A program made the translations under genes and the position numbers. From contig NZ_CP023202.1 of the NCBI RefSeq assembly GCF_000220705.2, forward strand, positions 3,906,001 through 3,970,000: a DNA stretch of 64,000 nt, given 5' to 3'. The notes under the pieces were generated by a model. The model did not search any database. It worked only from the letters and a program-made list of their open reading frames with translations, and had not been told where the DNA came from. The DNA is from Streptomyces xinghaiensis S187 (lineage in GTDB: Bacteria > Actinomycetota > Actinomycetes > Streptomycetales > Streptomycetaceae). Below, one piece after another: positions 42,002 to 52,259 of the stretch. Every line of letters begins with the position of its first letter. Position 1 is the first letter of the stretch.

Positions 42002-42491
42002 GAGTACCCTTCCTCGACTGTGCTGGACCTACCCCACAGCGGATCCGCGGCGGACCCGCGGCGGTCCTGCCGACCACTGGACACCTGCCGCGGCGGGCGC
42101 AGCAACGGCGCGTGAGAGCACTCGCGCCGCCCGCGGCGAACGGGCGCCCTTCGCGGTGCGCTCGCGCCGTCCGCGTCCGCCCCCCACGCCCCCGTGGCTC
42201 CGCAGCTCCGCGGCCTCCGGACTCTGGCCCTTGCTCATCCGACGCGACGGCTGAGGCCCGGGCAGGCCGGTGCTTCCACCGCTCCCGCCCGGGCCGCCGC
42301 CCGCGCCGCCGCCGCGTCTCCCGGGCCCTGCCGCCTCCCTCCGGCCCCGGGCCGCCCCGCGTCTCCGGCCGGCCCCGGGCCGCCTCCGCCGCCCCCCGCC
42401 GCTCACACCCGGCCGGGGCCTCCACCGTCCCTCCCGGCCGCTCGTTCCCGCCCCGGCCGGCTCGTTCACGTCCCGCCCGGCGGCCCCGCGC
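42002..42491. other. Region upstream of the Cys-rich gene
   Basis: 490 bases. A possible minus-strand ORF (42238 to 42029, beginning MSKGQSPEAAELRSHGG, 69 codons) would end 27 bases before the Cys-rich gene but has no good ribosome site and is Arg/Ala-rich, so it is not called. The rest is C-rich low-complexity DNA without signals. Confidence 0.4.
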
Positions 42492-43169
42492 TTACGCCCC
42501 CTCGTCCGAGGACTCCGCCGCGAGCTCGTCCGCGTGCTCCCCGGTGACCAGGTAGACGACGCGCTTCGCGACCGACACCGCGTGGTCGGCGAACCGCTCG
42601 TAGTAGCGGCCGAGCAGGGTCACGTCGACGGCCGTCTCGATGCCGTGCTTCCAGCGGTCGTCCATCAGGTGCTGGAAGAGGCTGCGGTGGTAGAGGTCCA
42701 TCGCGTCGTCGTCCTGCTCCAGCTGGAGCGCCAGGTCCACGTCCTTGGTGATGATGACCTCGGCGGCCTTGGCCATCAGCCGCTGCGCCAGCTGCCCCAT
42801 CTCCAGAATCGTGGAGTGCAGGTCCCGCGGCACGGCGGTGTCCGGGAACCGCAGCCGGGCCAGCTTGGCCACGTGCTGAGCCAGGTCGCCGGAGCGCTCC
42901 AGGTCCGCGCTCATCCGCAGACTGGTGACGACGATCCGCAGATCGGTGGCGACCGGCTGCTGGCGCGCGAGCAGGGTGATCGCCTTCGCCTCCAGCTCGT
43001 GCTGGAGGGTGTCGACCTTCTCGTCCCCGGCGATCACGTTCTCCGCGAGCTTGAGGTCGGCGTCGAGGATGGCCGTCGTGGCCCGGCCGATCGCGGAGCC
43101 GACGAGCCGGGCCATCTCCACCAGGTCGTCACCGATCGAGTCCAGTTCCTCGTGGTATGCGTCCCGCAT
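42492..43169 (-). CDS. phoU: PhoU phosphate-signalling regulator
   Basis: 225 residues, two three-helix PhoU repeats. The metal-binding ExxxD motifs are seen in LVEMARLVGSAIG, SADLERSGDLAQHVAKLARL and GRYYERFADHAVSVAKRVVYL. It restrains the PhoR kinase and Pst uptake when phosphate is plentiful. It is divergent from phoRP, and two Pho-box clusters oriented toward it lie in between, so it should be induced by PhoP under phosphate shortage. ATG 43169. Confidence 0.95.
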   Translation of the reverse strand: MRDAYHEELDSIGDDLVEMARLVGSAIGRATTAILDADLKLAENVIAGDEKVDTLQHELEAKAITLLARQQPVATDLRIVVTSLRMSADLERSGDLAQHVAKLARLRFPDTAVPRDLHSTILEMGQLAQRLMAKAAEVIITKDVDLALQLEQDDDAMDLYHRSLFQHLMDDRWKHGIETAVDVTLLGRYYERFADHAVSVAKRVVYLVTGEHADELAAESSDEGA

Positions 43170-43355
43170 CGCGCTTTCCTTCCATCGAAATCCTGCGAAT
43201 CCTGCAAATGCTGCGGTTCCTGCGTCAATCCTGCGTTAATCCCGCGTCGGGCCGCCGCCCGTCCGGTTCCGGCCGGTTGGCCGGAACGGCTGCCTGCGAA
43301 GGATGCCGGCCCCCACGGTGCCACGCTGGTGGGCCCCGGCGTCGGGTTCCGGCAT

Positions 43356-43388
43356 CCCGGGTGAACCGGTGTGGACGCCGGAGTGAAC
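43356..43388 (-). promoter_or_regulatory. Pho box: three 11-bp direct repeats
   Basis: On the minus strand three consecutive 11-mers read GTTCACTCCGG, CGTCCACACCG and GTTCACCCGGG. The first and third fit the PhoP consensus GTTCACC closely. Oriented toward phoU. Confidence 0.8.
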
Positions 43389-43516
43389 TCTCGGCAACGG
43401 ATCGTTCCCGTGCCGCCCCCGGAGCGCCGGCCCCGGAGCAGCGTACGGAAGTGACTACGGCGCGTACGGATTTCCGTGCGCCTCCCGGCTCGTCTCCCGC
43501 GCCGCCGGCTGGTCCG

Positions 43517-43549
43517 CGGGAATGAACCAGCGCCGACCTGCCGGTGAAC
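43517..43549 (-). promoter_or_regulatory. Second Pho box: three 11-bp direct repeats
   Basis: On the minus strand the 11-mers GTTCACCGGCA, GGTCGGCGCTG and GTTCATTCCCG follow each other. A 16-base segment including the box edge (43544-43559) is repeated exactly at 43383-43398, so the two boxes probably arose by duplication. It lies 74 bases from the phoR start. Confidence 0.75.
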
Positions 43550-43622
43550 TCTCGGCAACCAGTGTCCGAGACGGTCCCCGGACGGCTGTGGAGGTGTCTC
43601 CGCACCCGCTTAATCTGGACTC

Positions 43623-44969
43623 ATGGACGTGAACGCGGCGGTAGCCGCCACGGCAGCGATCGCCGGGGTCTGTACCGGTGTCATCGCCATGCTCGCGTTC
43701 CGCTGGAGCGAGCGGGAGCAGGCCAAACCCACCCGCAGCTCCCTCCACACCGAGGCCGTGCTGCCACCGGGTGTGGACACCGTGCTGTCGGTGCTCCGCT
43801 CCTCGGCCGTCGTGCTCGACGAGGCCGACAGCGTCGTCAAGGCCAGCTCCGCGGCCTACGCCCTCGGGCTCGTCCGGGGCGGGAAGCTCGCCGTGGAACC
43901 CATGCTCAAAATGGCCCGGGACACCCGCCGGGACGGCGAGATACGCCAGGTCGAGCTGGATCTGCCGCGCCGCGGCACCGGCCGCGGCGAGGCCCTCGCC
44001 GTCTCCGCCAGAGTGGCTCCCCTCGGCTCCCGGCTGGTGCTGCTGCTCGTGGAGGACCTCACCGAGGCGCGCCGGATAGAGGCCGTCCGCCGCGACTTCG
44101 TGGCCAACGTCAGCCATGAGCTCAAGACTCCGGTCGGGGCCCTCTCCCTGCTGTCGGAGGCCGTCATGGACGCCTCCGACGACCCGGAGGCGGTCGTCCG
44201 CTTCGCCGGGCGGATGCAGAAGGAGGCCACCCGCCTCACCAACCTCGTCCAGGAGCTGATCGACCTCTCCCGGGTGCAGAACGACAACCCGCTGGAGGAC
44301 GCCGAGCCGGTACGGGTGGACGAGCTGGTCGCCGAGGCCATCGACCGCTGCCGCCACCAGGCCGGCGCCAAGCAGATCACCATCGCCTCCGGCGGCACCG
44401 CGCACCTGGCCATCTGGGGCAACCGCGGCCAGCTCGCCGCGGCCCTCGGCAACCTCGTGGAGAACGCCGTCAACTACAGCCCCGCCCAAACCCGGGTCGG
44501 CGTCGCCGCCCGGCGCATCGCCGGAACCGGCGGGGACATGATCGAGATAGCCGTCACCGACCAGGGCATCGGCATCTCCGAGAGGGACCGGGAACGCATC
44601 TTCGAGCGCTTCTACCGCGTCGATCCCGCACGCTCGCGCGCCACCGGCGGTACGGGCCTCGGCCTCGCGATCGTCAAGCATGTGGCCGCCTCCCACGGCG
44701 GGGAGGTGACCGTGTGGAGCGCCGAGGGACAGGGCTCCACCTTCACGCTCCGGCTTCCCGAGGCCGGGCACGGCAGGGACCGCAGCGCGGCCGGGCACGA
44801 CGAGCACGGACCCGGCACGCAGGGCCCCGGCGGGCGTGGACCCGAGGCGCGCGACGACCTCCACGCCCCGGACCGGCCCTTCACCGAGCCGGACGACGAC
44901 CTCGACGAGGACGACGCCTCCTTCCAGCCCTTCCGGGCCTCGCTCTCCGCCCCGGAGACGCTCCCGTGA
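43623..44969 (+). CDS. phoR: PhoR sensor kinase (SenX3-like)
   Basis: 448 residues. One N-terminal transmembrane helix (about 3-25), a PAS-like segment (about 50-140, VLDEADSVVKASSAAYALGL), then the kinase: H-box FVANVSHELKTPVGALSLL, N-box GNLVENAVNYSP, TDQGIGI and GGTGLGLAIVKHVAASHGG. The last 75 residues are acidic and disordered. Senses phosphate state through PhoU/Pst and phosphorylates PhoP. No extracellular loop, typical of the SenX3 type. Followed by phoP after a 208-base gap with GACACC repeats. Confidence 0.95.
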   Translation: MDVNAAVAATAAIAGVCTGVIAMLAFRWSEREQAKPTRSSLHTEAVLPPGVDTVLSVLRSSAVVLDEADSVVKASSAAYALGLVRGGKLAVEPMLKMARDTRRDGEIRQVELDLPRRGTGRGEALAVSARVAPLGSRLVLLLVEDLTEARRIEAVRRDFVANVSHELKTPVGALSLLSEAVMDASDDPEAVVRFAGRMQKEATRLTNLVQELIDLSRVQNDNPLEDAEPVRVDELVAEAIDRCRHQAGAKQITIASGGTAHLAIWGNRGQLAAALGNLVENAVNYSPAQTRVGVAARRIAGTGGDMIEIAVTDQGIGISERDRERIFERFYRVDPARSRATGGTGLGLAIVKHVAASHGGEVTVWSAEGQGSTFTLRLPEAGHGRDRSAAGHDEHGPGTQGPGGRGPEARDDLHAPDRPFTEPDDDLDEDDASFQPFRASLSAPETLP

Positions 44970-45177
44970 CCCCGGCCGGCCTTCCCCCGCCCGGCACCGC
45001 CGCCCCCACCGACCCCCCTGACACCACCGACACCGACACCGACACCACAGCTGCTCCCGGGACCGTGTGCCCCGGGGCCGCGCCAACCCCCCGTATCCCC
45101 GTACGACGCGGGGGTGCCGACCGAAGCCGGAGTGGCGCCGAGCAGCGCCGCTCGCAGAACAGACCGGAGGTCCCTTC

Positions 45178-45858
45178 GTGACCCGAGTGCTCGTTGTCGA
45201 GGACGAGGAATCGTTCAGCGACGCGTTGTCCTACATGCTCCGCAAAGAGGGCTTCGAGGTCGCCGTCGCGGCCACCGGGCCCGACGGGCTGGACGAGTTC
45301 GAGCGCAACGGCGCCGACCTGGTGCTGCTCGACCTGATGCTCCCCGGGCTCCCCGGCACCGAGGTCTGCCGCCAGCTGCGCGGTCGTTCCAACGTCCCGG
45401 TCATCATGGTGACCGCCAAGGACAGCGAGATCGACAAGGTCGTCGGCCTGGAGATAGGAGCCGACGACTACGTCACCAAGCCCTTCTCCTCCCGCGAGCT
45501 GGTCGCCCGCATCCGCGCCGTGCTGCGCCGCCGTGGCGAGCCGGAGGAGGTCGTGCCGGCGGCCCTGGAGGCCGGGCCGGTACGGATGGACGTCGACCGG
45601 CACGTGGTCACGGTCTCCGGCGCCAAGGTCGACCTCCCCCTCAAGGAGTTCGACCTGCTGGAGATGCTGCTGCGGAACGCCGGCCGTGTCCTCACCCGCA
45701 TGCAGCTGATCGACCGCGTCTGGGGCGCGGACTACGTGGGGGACACCAAGACCCTCGACGTCCACGTCAAGCGGCTGCGCGCCAAGATCGAGCCCGACCC
45801 GGGGGCCCCGCGCTATCTGGTGACCGTGAGAGGCCTCGGCTACAAGTTCGAGCCGTAG
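45178..45858 (+). CDS. phoP: PhoP phosphate response regulator
   Basis: 226 residues, OmpR family. Phospho-acceptor Asp52 in LLLDLMLPG, acidic pocket VVEDEE, Thr in VTAKDSE and Lys in YVTKPFSSRE. The winged helix has LPLKEFDLLEMLLRNAG and DTKTLDVHVKRLRAKIE, ending VRGLGYKFEP. Controls phosphate scavenging and antibiotic genes in Streptomyces and binds the Pho boxes at 43356 and 43517. GTG 45178 follows GGAGG by 7 bases; the longer frame upstream is the intergenic gap. Confidence 0.95.
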   Translation: MTRVLVVEDEESFSDALSYMLRKEGFEVAVAATGPDGLDEFERNGADLVLLDLMLPGLPGTEVCRQLRGRSNVPVIMVTAKDSEIDKVVGLEIGADDYVTKPFSSRELVARIRAVLRRRGEPEEVVPAALEAGPVRMDVDRHVVTVSGAKVDLPLKEFDLLEMLLRNAGRVLTRMQLIDRVWGADYVGDTKTLDVHVKRLRAKIEPDPGAPRYLVTVRGLGYKFEP

Positions 45859-45954
45859 GGCGGCCGAACGCACAGCCGGCCACGGCAGCGGCACCGGAGA
45901 ACCCGTCCGGGAGAAGCGCGCGGCACCACCGCACCAGCACCACCGCACCAGCAC

Positions 45955-46012
45955 CACCGCCGCGGGGCCCCGCCACCGATCAGTCCTCGGATGGCGGGGC
46001 CCCGCGGCGGTG
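45955..46012. terminator. Bidirectional hairpin with perfect 21-bp stem
   Basis: Arms 45955-45975 and 45992-46012 are exact inverted copies around a 16-base loop. It lies about 100 bases past the phoP stop and about 135 bases past the stop of the opposing lipoprotein gene, so it can end both transcripts. Confidence 0.85.
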
Positions 46013-46147
46013 CTGTGCGCAGCGATGCCCGGGCGTGTGCGGCTCCCGTGTCCCGGTGCGCGTACGGATTGCCGTACGGGGCCGTACAGAGGCTGCACGG
46101 GACCGCAGAAACGGCCGGACGGCATGCCGGAATCCAGCCGGACGGGA

Positions 46148-46825
46148 TCAGTCGCCCGGGGTGCCCTCCGGCTCCTCGTCGCCGTTGGACACGTCCTCCC
46201 GGGCGCCCGCCCCGGCCTCCTCCTCGCCGGCCGGGGACTCCGGGGCGGTCTCGGAGCCGGACGGGCTCTCCGTGCCCTCCGGCGTCTCGCCCGGCGAGGC
46301 CGTGGGCGACTGCGTCGGCTGCGAGCTGGGACCGAAGCGCTCGTAGTAGCCGTCGGCGGGCATGACCAGAGCGCCGACCTCGACCTCGCCGGTGCCGCTG
46401 AGGGTGAAGACGACGGGGGTGACGCCGCCCTCCTCGACCTCGGGGCTGTCCAGCGTCGCGGCGGCGTTGCCCTTGCCGCCGAGGATCACCGAGCCGTTGG
46501 CCGGGATGGTCACCGGGCCGGAGCCCTCGGCGGGGGACAGTTCGGCCTCGGCGCCGTCCCGGGAGACCGTCACGGACTCCAGGGTCTGGGCCGTGCCGCC
46601 GGTGTTGAAGATCTTGGCCGAGACGACGGCCGGCCCCTCGGAGCCCTCCGCCTGCGTGATCACGTTGACGTTCTGGATCTTGATCTTGCCGACGGACGTG
46701 CCGGCGTTGTCGGGCCTGACTTTGTTCGTGTCGGCCTCGTTGCCCGCCCCGCACGCGGAGACGGTGAAGAGCGAGAACGCGACGGCGGTGGCGGCGAGGA
46801 TGCCGCGTCGAAGGCTGCGGCTCAC
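46148..46825 (-). CDS. Secreted lipoprotein
   Basis: 225 residues. Signal peptide ends in the lipobox TVSACGAG, with Cys25 as lipidation site. The mature part (about 45-170) looks like a beta-sandwich with VVSAKIFNTGGTAQTLESV and VTIPANGSVILGG, reminiscent of copper-chaperone PCu(A)C-like lipoproteins but without visible Met/His ligands. The tail is Pro/Ser/Glu-rich. It lies between phoP and carD in streptomycetes as I recall. Function not known. Confidence 0.8.
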   Translation of the reverse strand: MSRSLRRGILAATAVAFSLFTVSACGAGNEADTNKVRPDNAGTSVGKIKIQNVNVITQAEGSEGPAVVSAKIFNTGGTAQTLESVTVSRDGAEAELSPAEGSGPVTIPANGSVILGGKGNAAATLDSPEVEEGGVTPVVFTLSGTGEVEVGALVMPADGYYERFGPSSQPTQSPTASPGETPEGTESPSGSETAPESPAGEEEAGAGAREDVSNGDEEPEGTPGD

Positions 46826-47431
46826 GGCGGCGGCTTCTCCTAGGACGAGCTACGGCGTCCGAACGGCTTCCGCCCGGACGCGGATGGACGGCGAGGGCGG
46901 CCGAGGGCCGCCCGGGTGTGTCAGCGGGGTCAGGTTACCGATCCGCCCCTTCGCTTCCGCACCCGACCCGCTCCCGCGGCCGCTCGGCACGGAACCCGGG
47001 GTCACCTGCGGTGCCGCGGAATAGCGTTCCGGCGCCCGTCGCCGCCGTTATCGGCGGGGAATGCGCGGCGGTCCGGAATTCCGGCCGTCCCCGGCGCGCC
47101 GCGACCGCCCGGCGCACTTCGTTGATCAAATTCCGGAACCGGCCGGGAGCAGGCGCCCAGAGCTGAACGGAGTAGCGGAAATCCTCCGCCAGGATTCCGA
47201 CATTTCGGGACGTTGTGCCGAGTCTGAAGAAGTTCGGGGGCGCGCGGCCGGTGGGTTTCGCGCCGCCCGGAGAGCCGCCCCGACCTGCGAATACCCGCTT
47301 ATCCGGCCCCTCCGCAGCACGTCCCGGCCGGTGTTGTCAAGCCCCGAGATGCGCCCTGACCTGCGAAAACGCCATTCAGAACACCTCGTTCCCGTGTTAC
47401 TCTGGATAGCCACGGAAGGGGTACCTGTCAC
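46826..47431. other. Intergenic region with the carD promoter
   Basis: 606 bases between divergent genes. AT content rises toward carD; TTACTCTGGAT at 47397-47407 is a possible -10 element ahead of the carD start at 47432. No other gene is supported. Confidence 0.5.
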
Positions 47432-47914
47432 ATGACGTTCAAGGTTGGCGACACCGTGGTCTATCCCCATCACGGGGCCGCGCTGATCGAGGCCATCGAA
47501 ACTCGCCAGATCAAAGGCGTGGACAAGACCTACTTGGTGCTGAAGGTCGCCCAGGGCGATCTGACGGTTCGCGTTCCGGCGGACAACGCGGAGTTCGTCG
47601 GTGTACGCGACGTGGTCGGCCAGGACGGGCTGGACCGGGTCTTCGAGGTGCTGCGCGCACCCTACGCGGAAGAACCGACCAACTGGTCCCGACGCTACAA
47701 GGCAAATCTCGAGAAGCTCGCGTCCGGCGATGTGATCAAGGTCGCCGAGGTCGTTCGCGACCTCTGGCGCCGTGAGCGTGAGCGTGGACTCTCCGCCGGT
47801 GAGAAGAGGATGCTCGCCAAGGCCCGCCAGATCCTGGTGAGCGAGCTCGCTCTCGCGGAGAACACGAACGAGGACAAGGCCGAGGCTCTGCTCGACGAGG
47901 TCCTCGCGTCCTGA
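47432..47914 (+). CDS. carD: CarD-family RNA polymerase-binding regulator
   Basis: 160 residues. The N-terminal Tudor-like domain (TFKVGDTVVYPHHGAALIEA), which binds the RNA polymerase beta subunit, is followed by a helical DNA-binding domain with the conserved Trp in RDLWRRERERGLSAGEKRML. It stabilises the open complex at housekeeping promoters and is essential in mycobacteria. Its codon use is less GC-extreme than neighbours, as in many highly expressed genes. ATG 47432 follows GGAAGGGG by about 11 bases. Confidence 0.95.
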   Translation: MTFKVGDTVVYPHHGAALIEAIETRQIKGVDKTYLVLKVAQGDLTVRVPADNAEFVGVRDVVGQDGLDRVFEVLRAPYAEEPTNWSRRYKANLEKLASGDVIKVAEVVRDLWRRERERGLSAGEKRMLAKARQILVSELALAENTNEDKAEALLDEVLAS

Positions 47915-47943
47915 ACAACGGGGCCGCCCCCGCCGGTACGGAG

Positions 47944-47964
47944 GCGCATCAGCCGGTGATGCGC
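47944..47964 (+). terminator. Hairpin after carD
   Basis: Stem GCGCATCA (47944-47951) with TGATGCGC (47957-47964) and a 5-base loop, 30 bases past the carD stop. Probable intrinsic-type terminator without T-tract. Confidence 0.65.
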
Positions 47965-48299
47965 GTCCCTCCGGCAATGGCGGAACAGCAATGCCGTGGT
48001 GCCCGAGTGACGTCTGTCCGTCGCCGGGCGCTGCGGCATGCCTGCCCCGGGGTTCGTACGACTCCGCACCGCAACGGACGGGCTGAGGGGCTGGAGAAGA
48101 TCCCGCAGCCCGAAAAGAAATCCCCGCCGCGCCGCCGGCCCGATCGCCCGGTGCTGCCGCGCCCCGGACCGCTCAAGGCGTGCCGGGCCCGGGCAGTTTC
48201 CCGATCGGTTGTCACGGAAGGGACCGATCGAGGCATCGAGCCTGGCACGCTGTGGCCATACCCATGTCGGCCGAGGAAGCAAACCTGAACGCTAATCCG
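47965..48299 (+). other. Upstream region of ispD
   Basis: 335 bases with no independent gene seen. It contains an alternative in-frame ispD start (ATG 48264). No operator was recognised. Confidence 0.4.
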
Positions 48300-49109
48300 A
48301 TGTCCTCTTCAACGACTCCTCCCAGCAGCCCATTCCGGCCGGGCCCCGCCCCGCAGCCGGAAAAGGGGCCCCCGCCGTCCCCGCCCCGCACCGCCGCGGT
48401 CATCCCCGCGGCCGGCCGCGGCGTACGCCTCGGGCCGGGCGCCCCCAAGGCGCTGCGCGCCCTCAACGGCACCCCGATGCTCGTCCACGCCGTCCGCGCC
48501 ATGGCCCGCTCGCGTGCCGTCTCGCTGGTCGTCGTGGTGGCCCCGCCCGACGGCGCCGCCGAGGTCCGCACCCTCCTCGACGACCACGCGCTGCCGAGCA
48601 CCACCGAGGTCGCGGTCGTCCCTGGCGGCTCGACCCGCCAGGAATCCGTGAGCCTCGGCCTCGCCGCGCTGCCCGCCGACATCACCGACGTCCTCGTCCA
48701 CGACGCGGCGCGCCCGCTCGTGCCCGTGGAGACCGTCGACGCCGTCGCGGCCGCCGTGCGGGGCGGAGCCCCCGCCGTCGTACCGGCGCTGCCGCTGGCC
48801 GACACCGTCAAGGAGGTCGATCCCCGCACCGACGGGGGTCCGGAGACCGTGCTCGGCACGCCCGAGCGCGCCCGGCTGCGCGCCGTGCAGACCCCGCAGG
48901 GCTTCGACCGCGAGACGCTCGCCCGCGCGCACGAGAAGGCCGCGCCCGAGGGGGAGGGCGCGACGGACGACGCCGGCCTGGTCGAACGGCTCGGGCTGCC
49001 GGTCGTGGTCGTACCGGGCCACGAGGAGGCGTTCAAGGTGACCCGCCCGCTGGACCTCGTCCTCGCCGAGGCCGTACTCGCCCGCAGGAGGGCCACCGAT
49101 GGCTTCTGA
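48300..49109 (+). CDS. ispD: 2-C-methyl-D-erythritol 4-phosphate cytidylyltransferase
   Basis: 269 residues (281 if ATG 48264 is used). Transfers CMP to methylerythritol phosphate in the non-mevalonate isoprenoid pathway. Nucleotide-binding start AAVIPAAGRGVRLGPGAPKA, then VVPGGSTRQESVSLGL, VHDAARPLVP and QTPQGFDRE are all family motifs. The first 30 residues are Pro/Ser-rich and variable. Neither start has a strong ribosome site. It overlaps ispF by 11 bases, the common actinobacterial arrangement of these two genes. Confidence 0.93.
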   Translation: MSSSTTPPSSPFRPGPAPQPEKGPPPSPPRTAAVIPAAGRGVRLGPGAPKALRALNGTPMLVHAVRAMARSRAVSLVVVVAPPDGAAEVRTLLDDHALPSTTEVAVVPGGSTRQESVSLGLAALPADITDVLVHDAARPLVPVETVDAVAAAVRGGAPAVVPALPLADTVKEVDPRTDGGPETVLGTPERARLRAVQTPQGFDRETLARAHEKAAPEGEGATDDAGLVERLGLPVVVVPGHEEAFKVTRPLDLVLAEAVLARRRATDGF

Positions 49110-49677
49110 ACCCCTGGCGGACGGGCCCGGGGCCGGGGCCGCCGGGCCCGTGGTCCCGGGGAACCCCGGCTTCCGGATGCCGCTCGTCGGTGTGGGCACC
49201 GATGTGCACGCCTTCGAGGCCGGCCGCGAGCTGTGGTGCGCCGGCCTGCTCTGGGAGGACGCCGGAGACGGCCTCGCCGGGCACTCCGACGGTGACGTCG
49301 CCGCCCACGCGGCCTGTGACGCCCTCTTCTCCGCGGCGGGGCTCGGCGATCTGGGCGCCCACTTCGGCACCGGCCGGCCCGAGTGGTCCGGCGCCTCCGG
49401 TCTGACGCTGCTGGGCGAGGCGGCCCGGATCGTCCGGGAGGCCGGGTTCGGCATCGGCAATGTGGCGATCCAGGTCATCGGCGTACGGCCGAAGATCGGA
49501 AAGCGGCGCGAGGAGGCCCGGAAGGTGCTCTCCGCGGCGGTTGGCGCGCCGGTCTCCGTCTCCGGTACGACGACGGACGGCCTCGGGCTGACGGGCCGCG
49601 CCGAAGGGCTCGCCGCCGTGGCGACGGCCCTGGTGTTCCCGGATCCGGACGCGGACCCGGGCGCGGACGCGGGCTGA
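49099..49677 (+). CDS. ispF: 2-C-methyl-D-erythritol 2,4-cyclodiphosphate synthase
   Basis: 192 residues; the first 30 are an added Gly/Ala-rich stretch. Zn ligands are in the DVH motif (VGTDVHAFE) and His of AGHSDGDVAAHA; the cytidine-binding TTTDGLGLTGRAEG ends the domain. Makes the cyclodiphosphate two steps after IspD. Translation is coupled to ispD by overlap. The protein ends with an Asp/Pro/Gly-rich tail. Confidence 0.95.
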   Translation: MASEPLADGPGAGAAGPVVPGNPGFRMPLVGVGTDVHAFEAGRELWCAGLLWEDAGDGLAGHSDGDVAAHAACDALFSAAGLGDLGAHFGTGRPEWSGASGLTLLGEAARIVREAGFGIGNVAIQVIGVRPKIGKRREEARKVLSAAVGAPVSVSGTTTDGLGLTGRAEGLAAVATALVFPDPDADPGADAG

Positions 49678-49944
49678 GACGGGAGACGGCCGGGTCCGAC
49701 CGCCCGGCCGTCTCCCGACCCCACCCCGCCTTCCCTCCATTTCCGTCCGCGCCGGGCCGCCCGCCCCCGGCCGCGCCGGCACCGCCCGCGGCACCGGGGT
49801 GCGCCGCCGGACGGATGCCTCTCCCGGGCCGTCATGTGTCCCCAGTACGCGCGCGGGAAGGGATCAGCGGTAAGGGATCAACGGCAGCGGCGGCGCCCGC
49901 CGCCCACGCCCGTACATCCGTACGTCCCGAGGGAAGGACATCCG

Positions 49945-50349
49945 GTGCCGACCGCACTCTCCGATGAACTCAAGAAGGTCCTCGACGCCCCCGTCTTCGC
50001 GTCCGTGGCCACGATCCAGCCCGACGGCAGCCCGCAGGTCTCCGTGGTCTGGGTGAAGCGTGACGGCGACGACGTGCTGATCTCGACGACCGTCGGCCGC
50101 CGCAAGGAGAAGAACCTCCGCCGCGATCCGCGGATCAGCGTGGTCGTCACCGACCCCGAGGACCCGTACCGCTACGGCGAGATCCGCGGCGAGGTGTCCG
50201 TCACGGAGGAGGGCGGCCAGGAGCTGATCGACGAACTGGCGCTCAAATACACCGGCAAGACGTACGCCGAGTTCAACCCCCGTTCCGGCGAGGACGCCCC
50301 GAGGGTCGTCGTCCGCGTCACACCCCGCAAGGTCGTCGGCCGGCTCTGA
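49945..50349 (+). CDS. PPOX-class flavin/F420-dependent oxidoreductase-like protein
   Basis: 134-residue split-barrel protein of the pyridoxamine-oxidase-like superfamily. ATIQPDGSPQVSVVWVKRDG, STTVGRRKEKNLRRDPRISV and RGEVSVTEEGG match the F420 or flavin binding members common in actinobacteria. GTG 49945 follows GAAGGA; the longer upstream frame has no support. Substrate unknown. Confidence 0.83.
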   Translation: MPTALSDELKKVLDAPVFASVATIQPDGSPQVSVVWVKRDGDDVLISTTVGRRKEKNLRRDPRISVVVTDPEDPYRYGEIRGEVSVTEEGGQELIDELALKYTGKTYAEFNPRSGEDAPRVVVRVTPRKVVGRL

Positions 50350-50505
50350 CCGCCCGGCGGACGCCGTCCGGTGTGGGCGTGGCGCGCCGGCCGTGCGCGC
50401 CCCGCGCCCGCACCGCGCGCCGGGACCCGCGGCGGGCCGCGGAACCGTCCCGCGGCCCGCGGAAACCTGGCCGGAACGGCCCGCAAAACTCAGTACCCTG
50501 GGCGG

Positions 50506-51921
<1,416 letters not shown>

Positions 51922-52259
51922 GGGCGCGGTGGACGGATCTACGGGCCCGGCGGCAGCCCGCGCGGCCGCCGGGCCCGCAGGTCCGTCCGCGACGGTCCGG
52001 TTTCGTCCCGGTCCCGGTCCGGCGGGGGCGCTTCGCGCGGCTCTTGGCATGCTGGTCGGAGACGCACACGCGTACGCCCGCCCGAACGCCCGCCCCCGCG
52101 CAGCGCACACCCACGCACCACCCACCCACCACGCACCACGCACCACGTATGAGACACCAGGCACCACCCGCGGGCACCACGCACCACGCCCGCGTACTCC
52201 CGTACACACGTATCCGAGCAGGCAGTCGCCAGGACGGCCGAGGAAAGACCAGGTGAACC
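51922..52259 (+). other. cysS-rlmB gap with CA-rich repeats
   Basis: 338 bases. At about 52090-52190 short ACCACGCACC-like units recur many times, leaving the transcribed strand unusually poor in U and G. Probably an unstructured leader of rlmB; no gene seen. Confidence 0.5.

Noticed and set aside
42029..42238. 69-codon minus ORF before the Cys-rich gene
   Set aside because: Correct spacing for an operon partner but no ribosome site and Arg/Ala-rich content; left uncalled.
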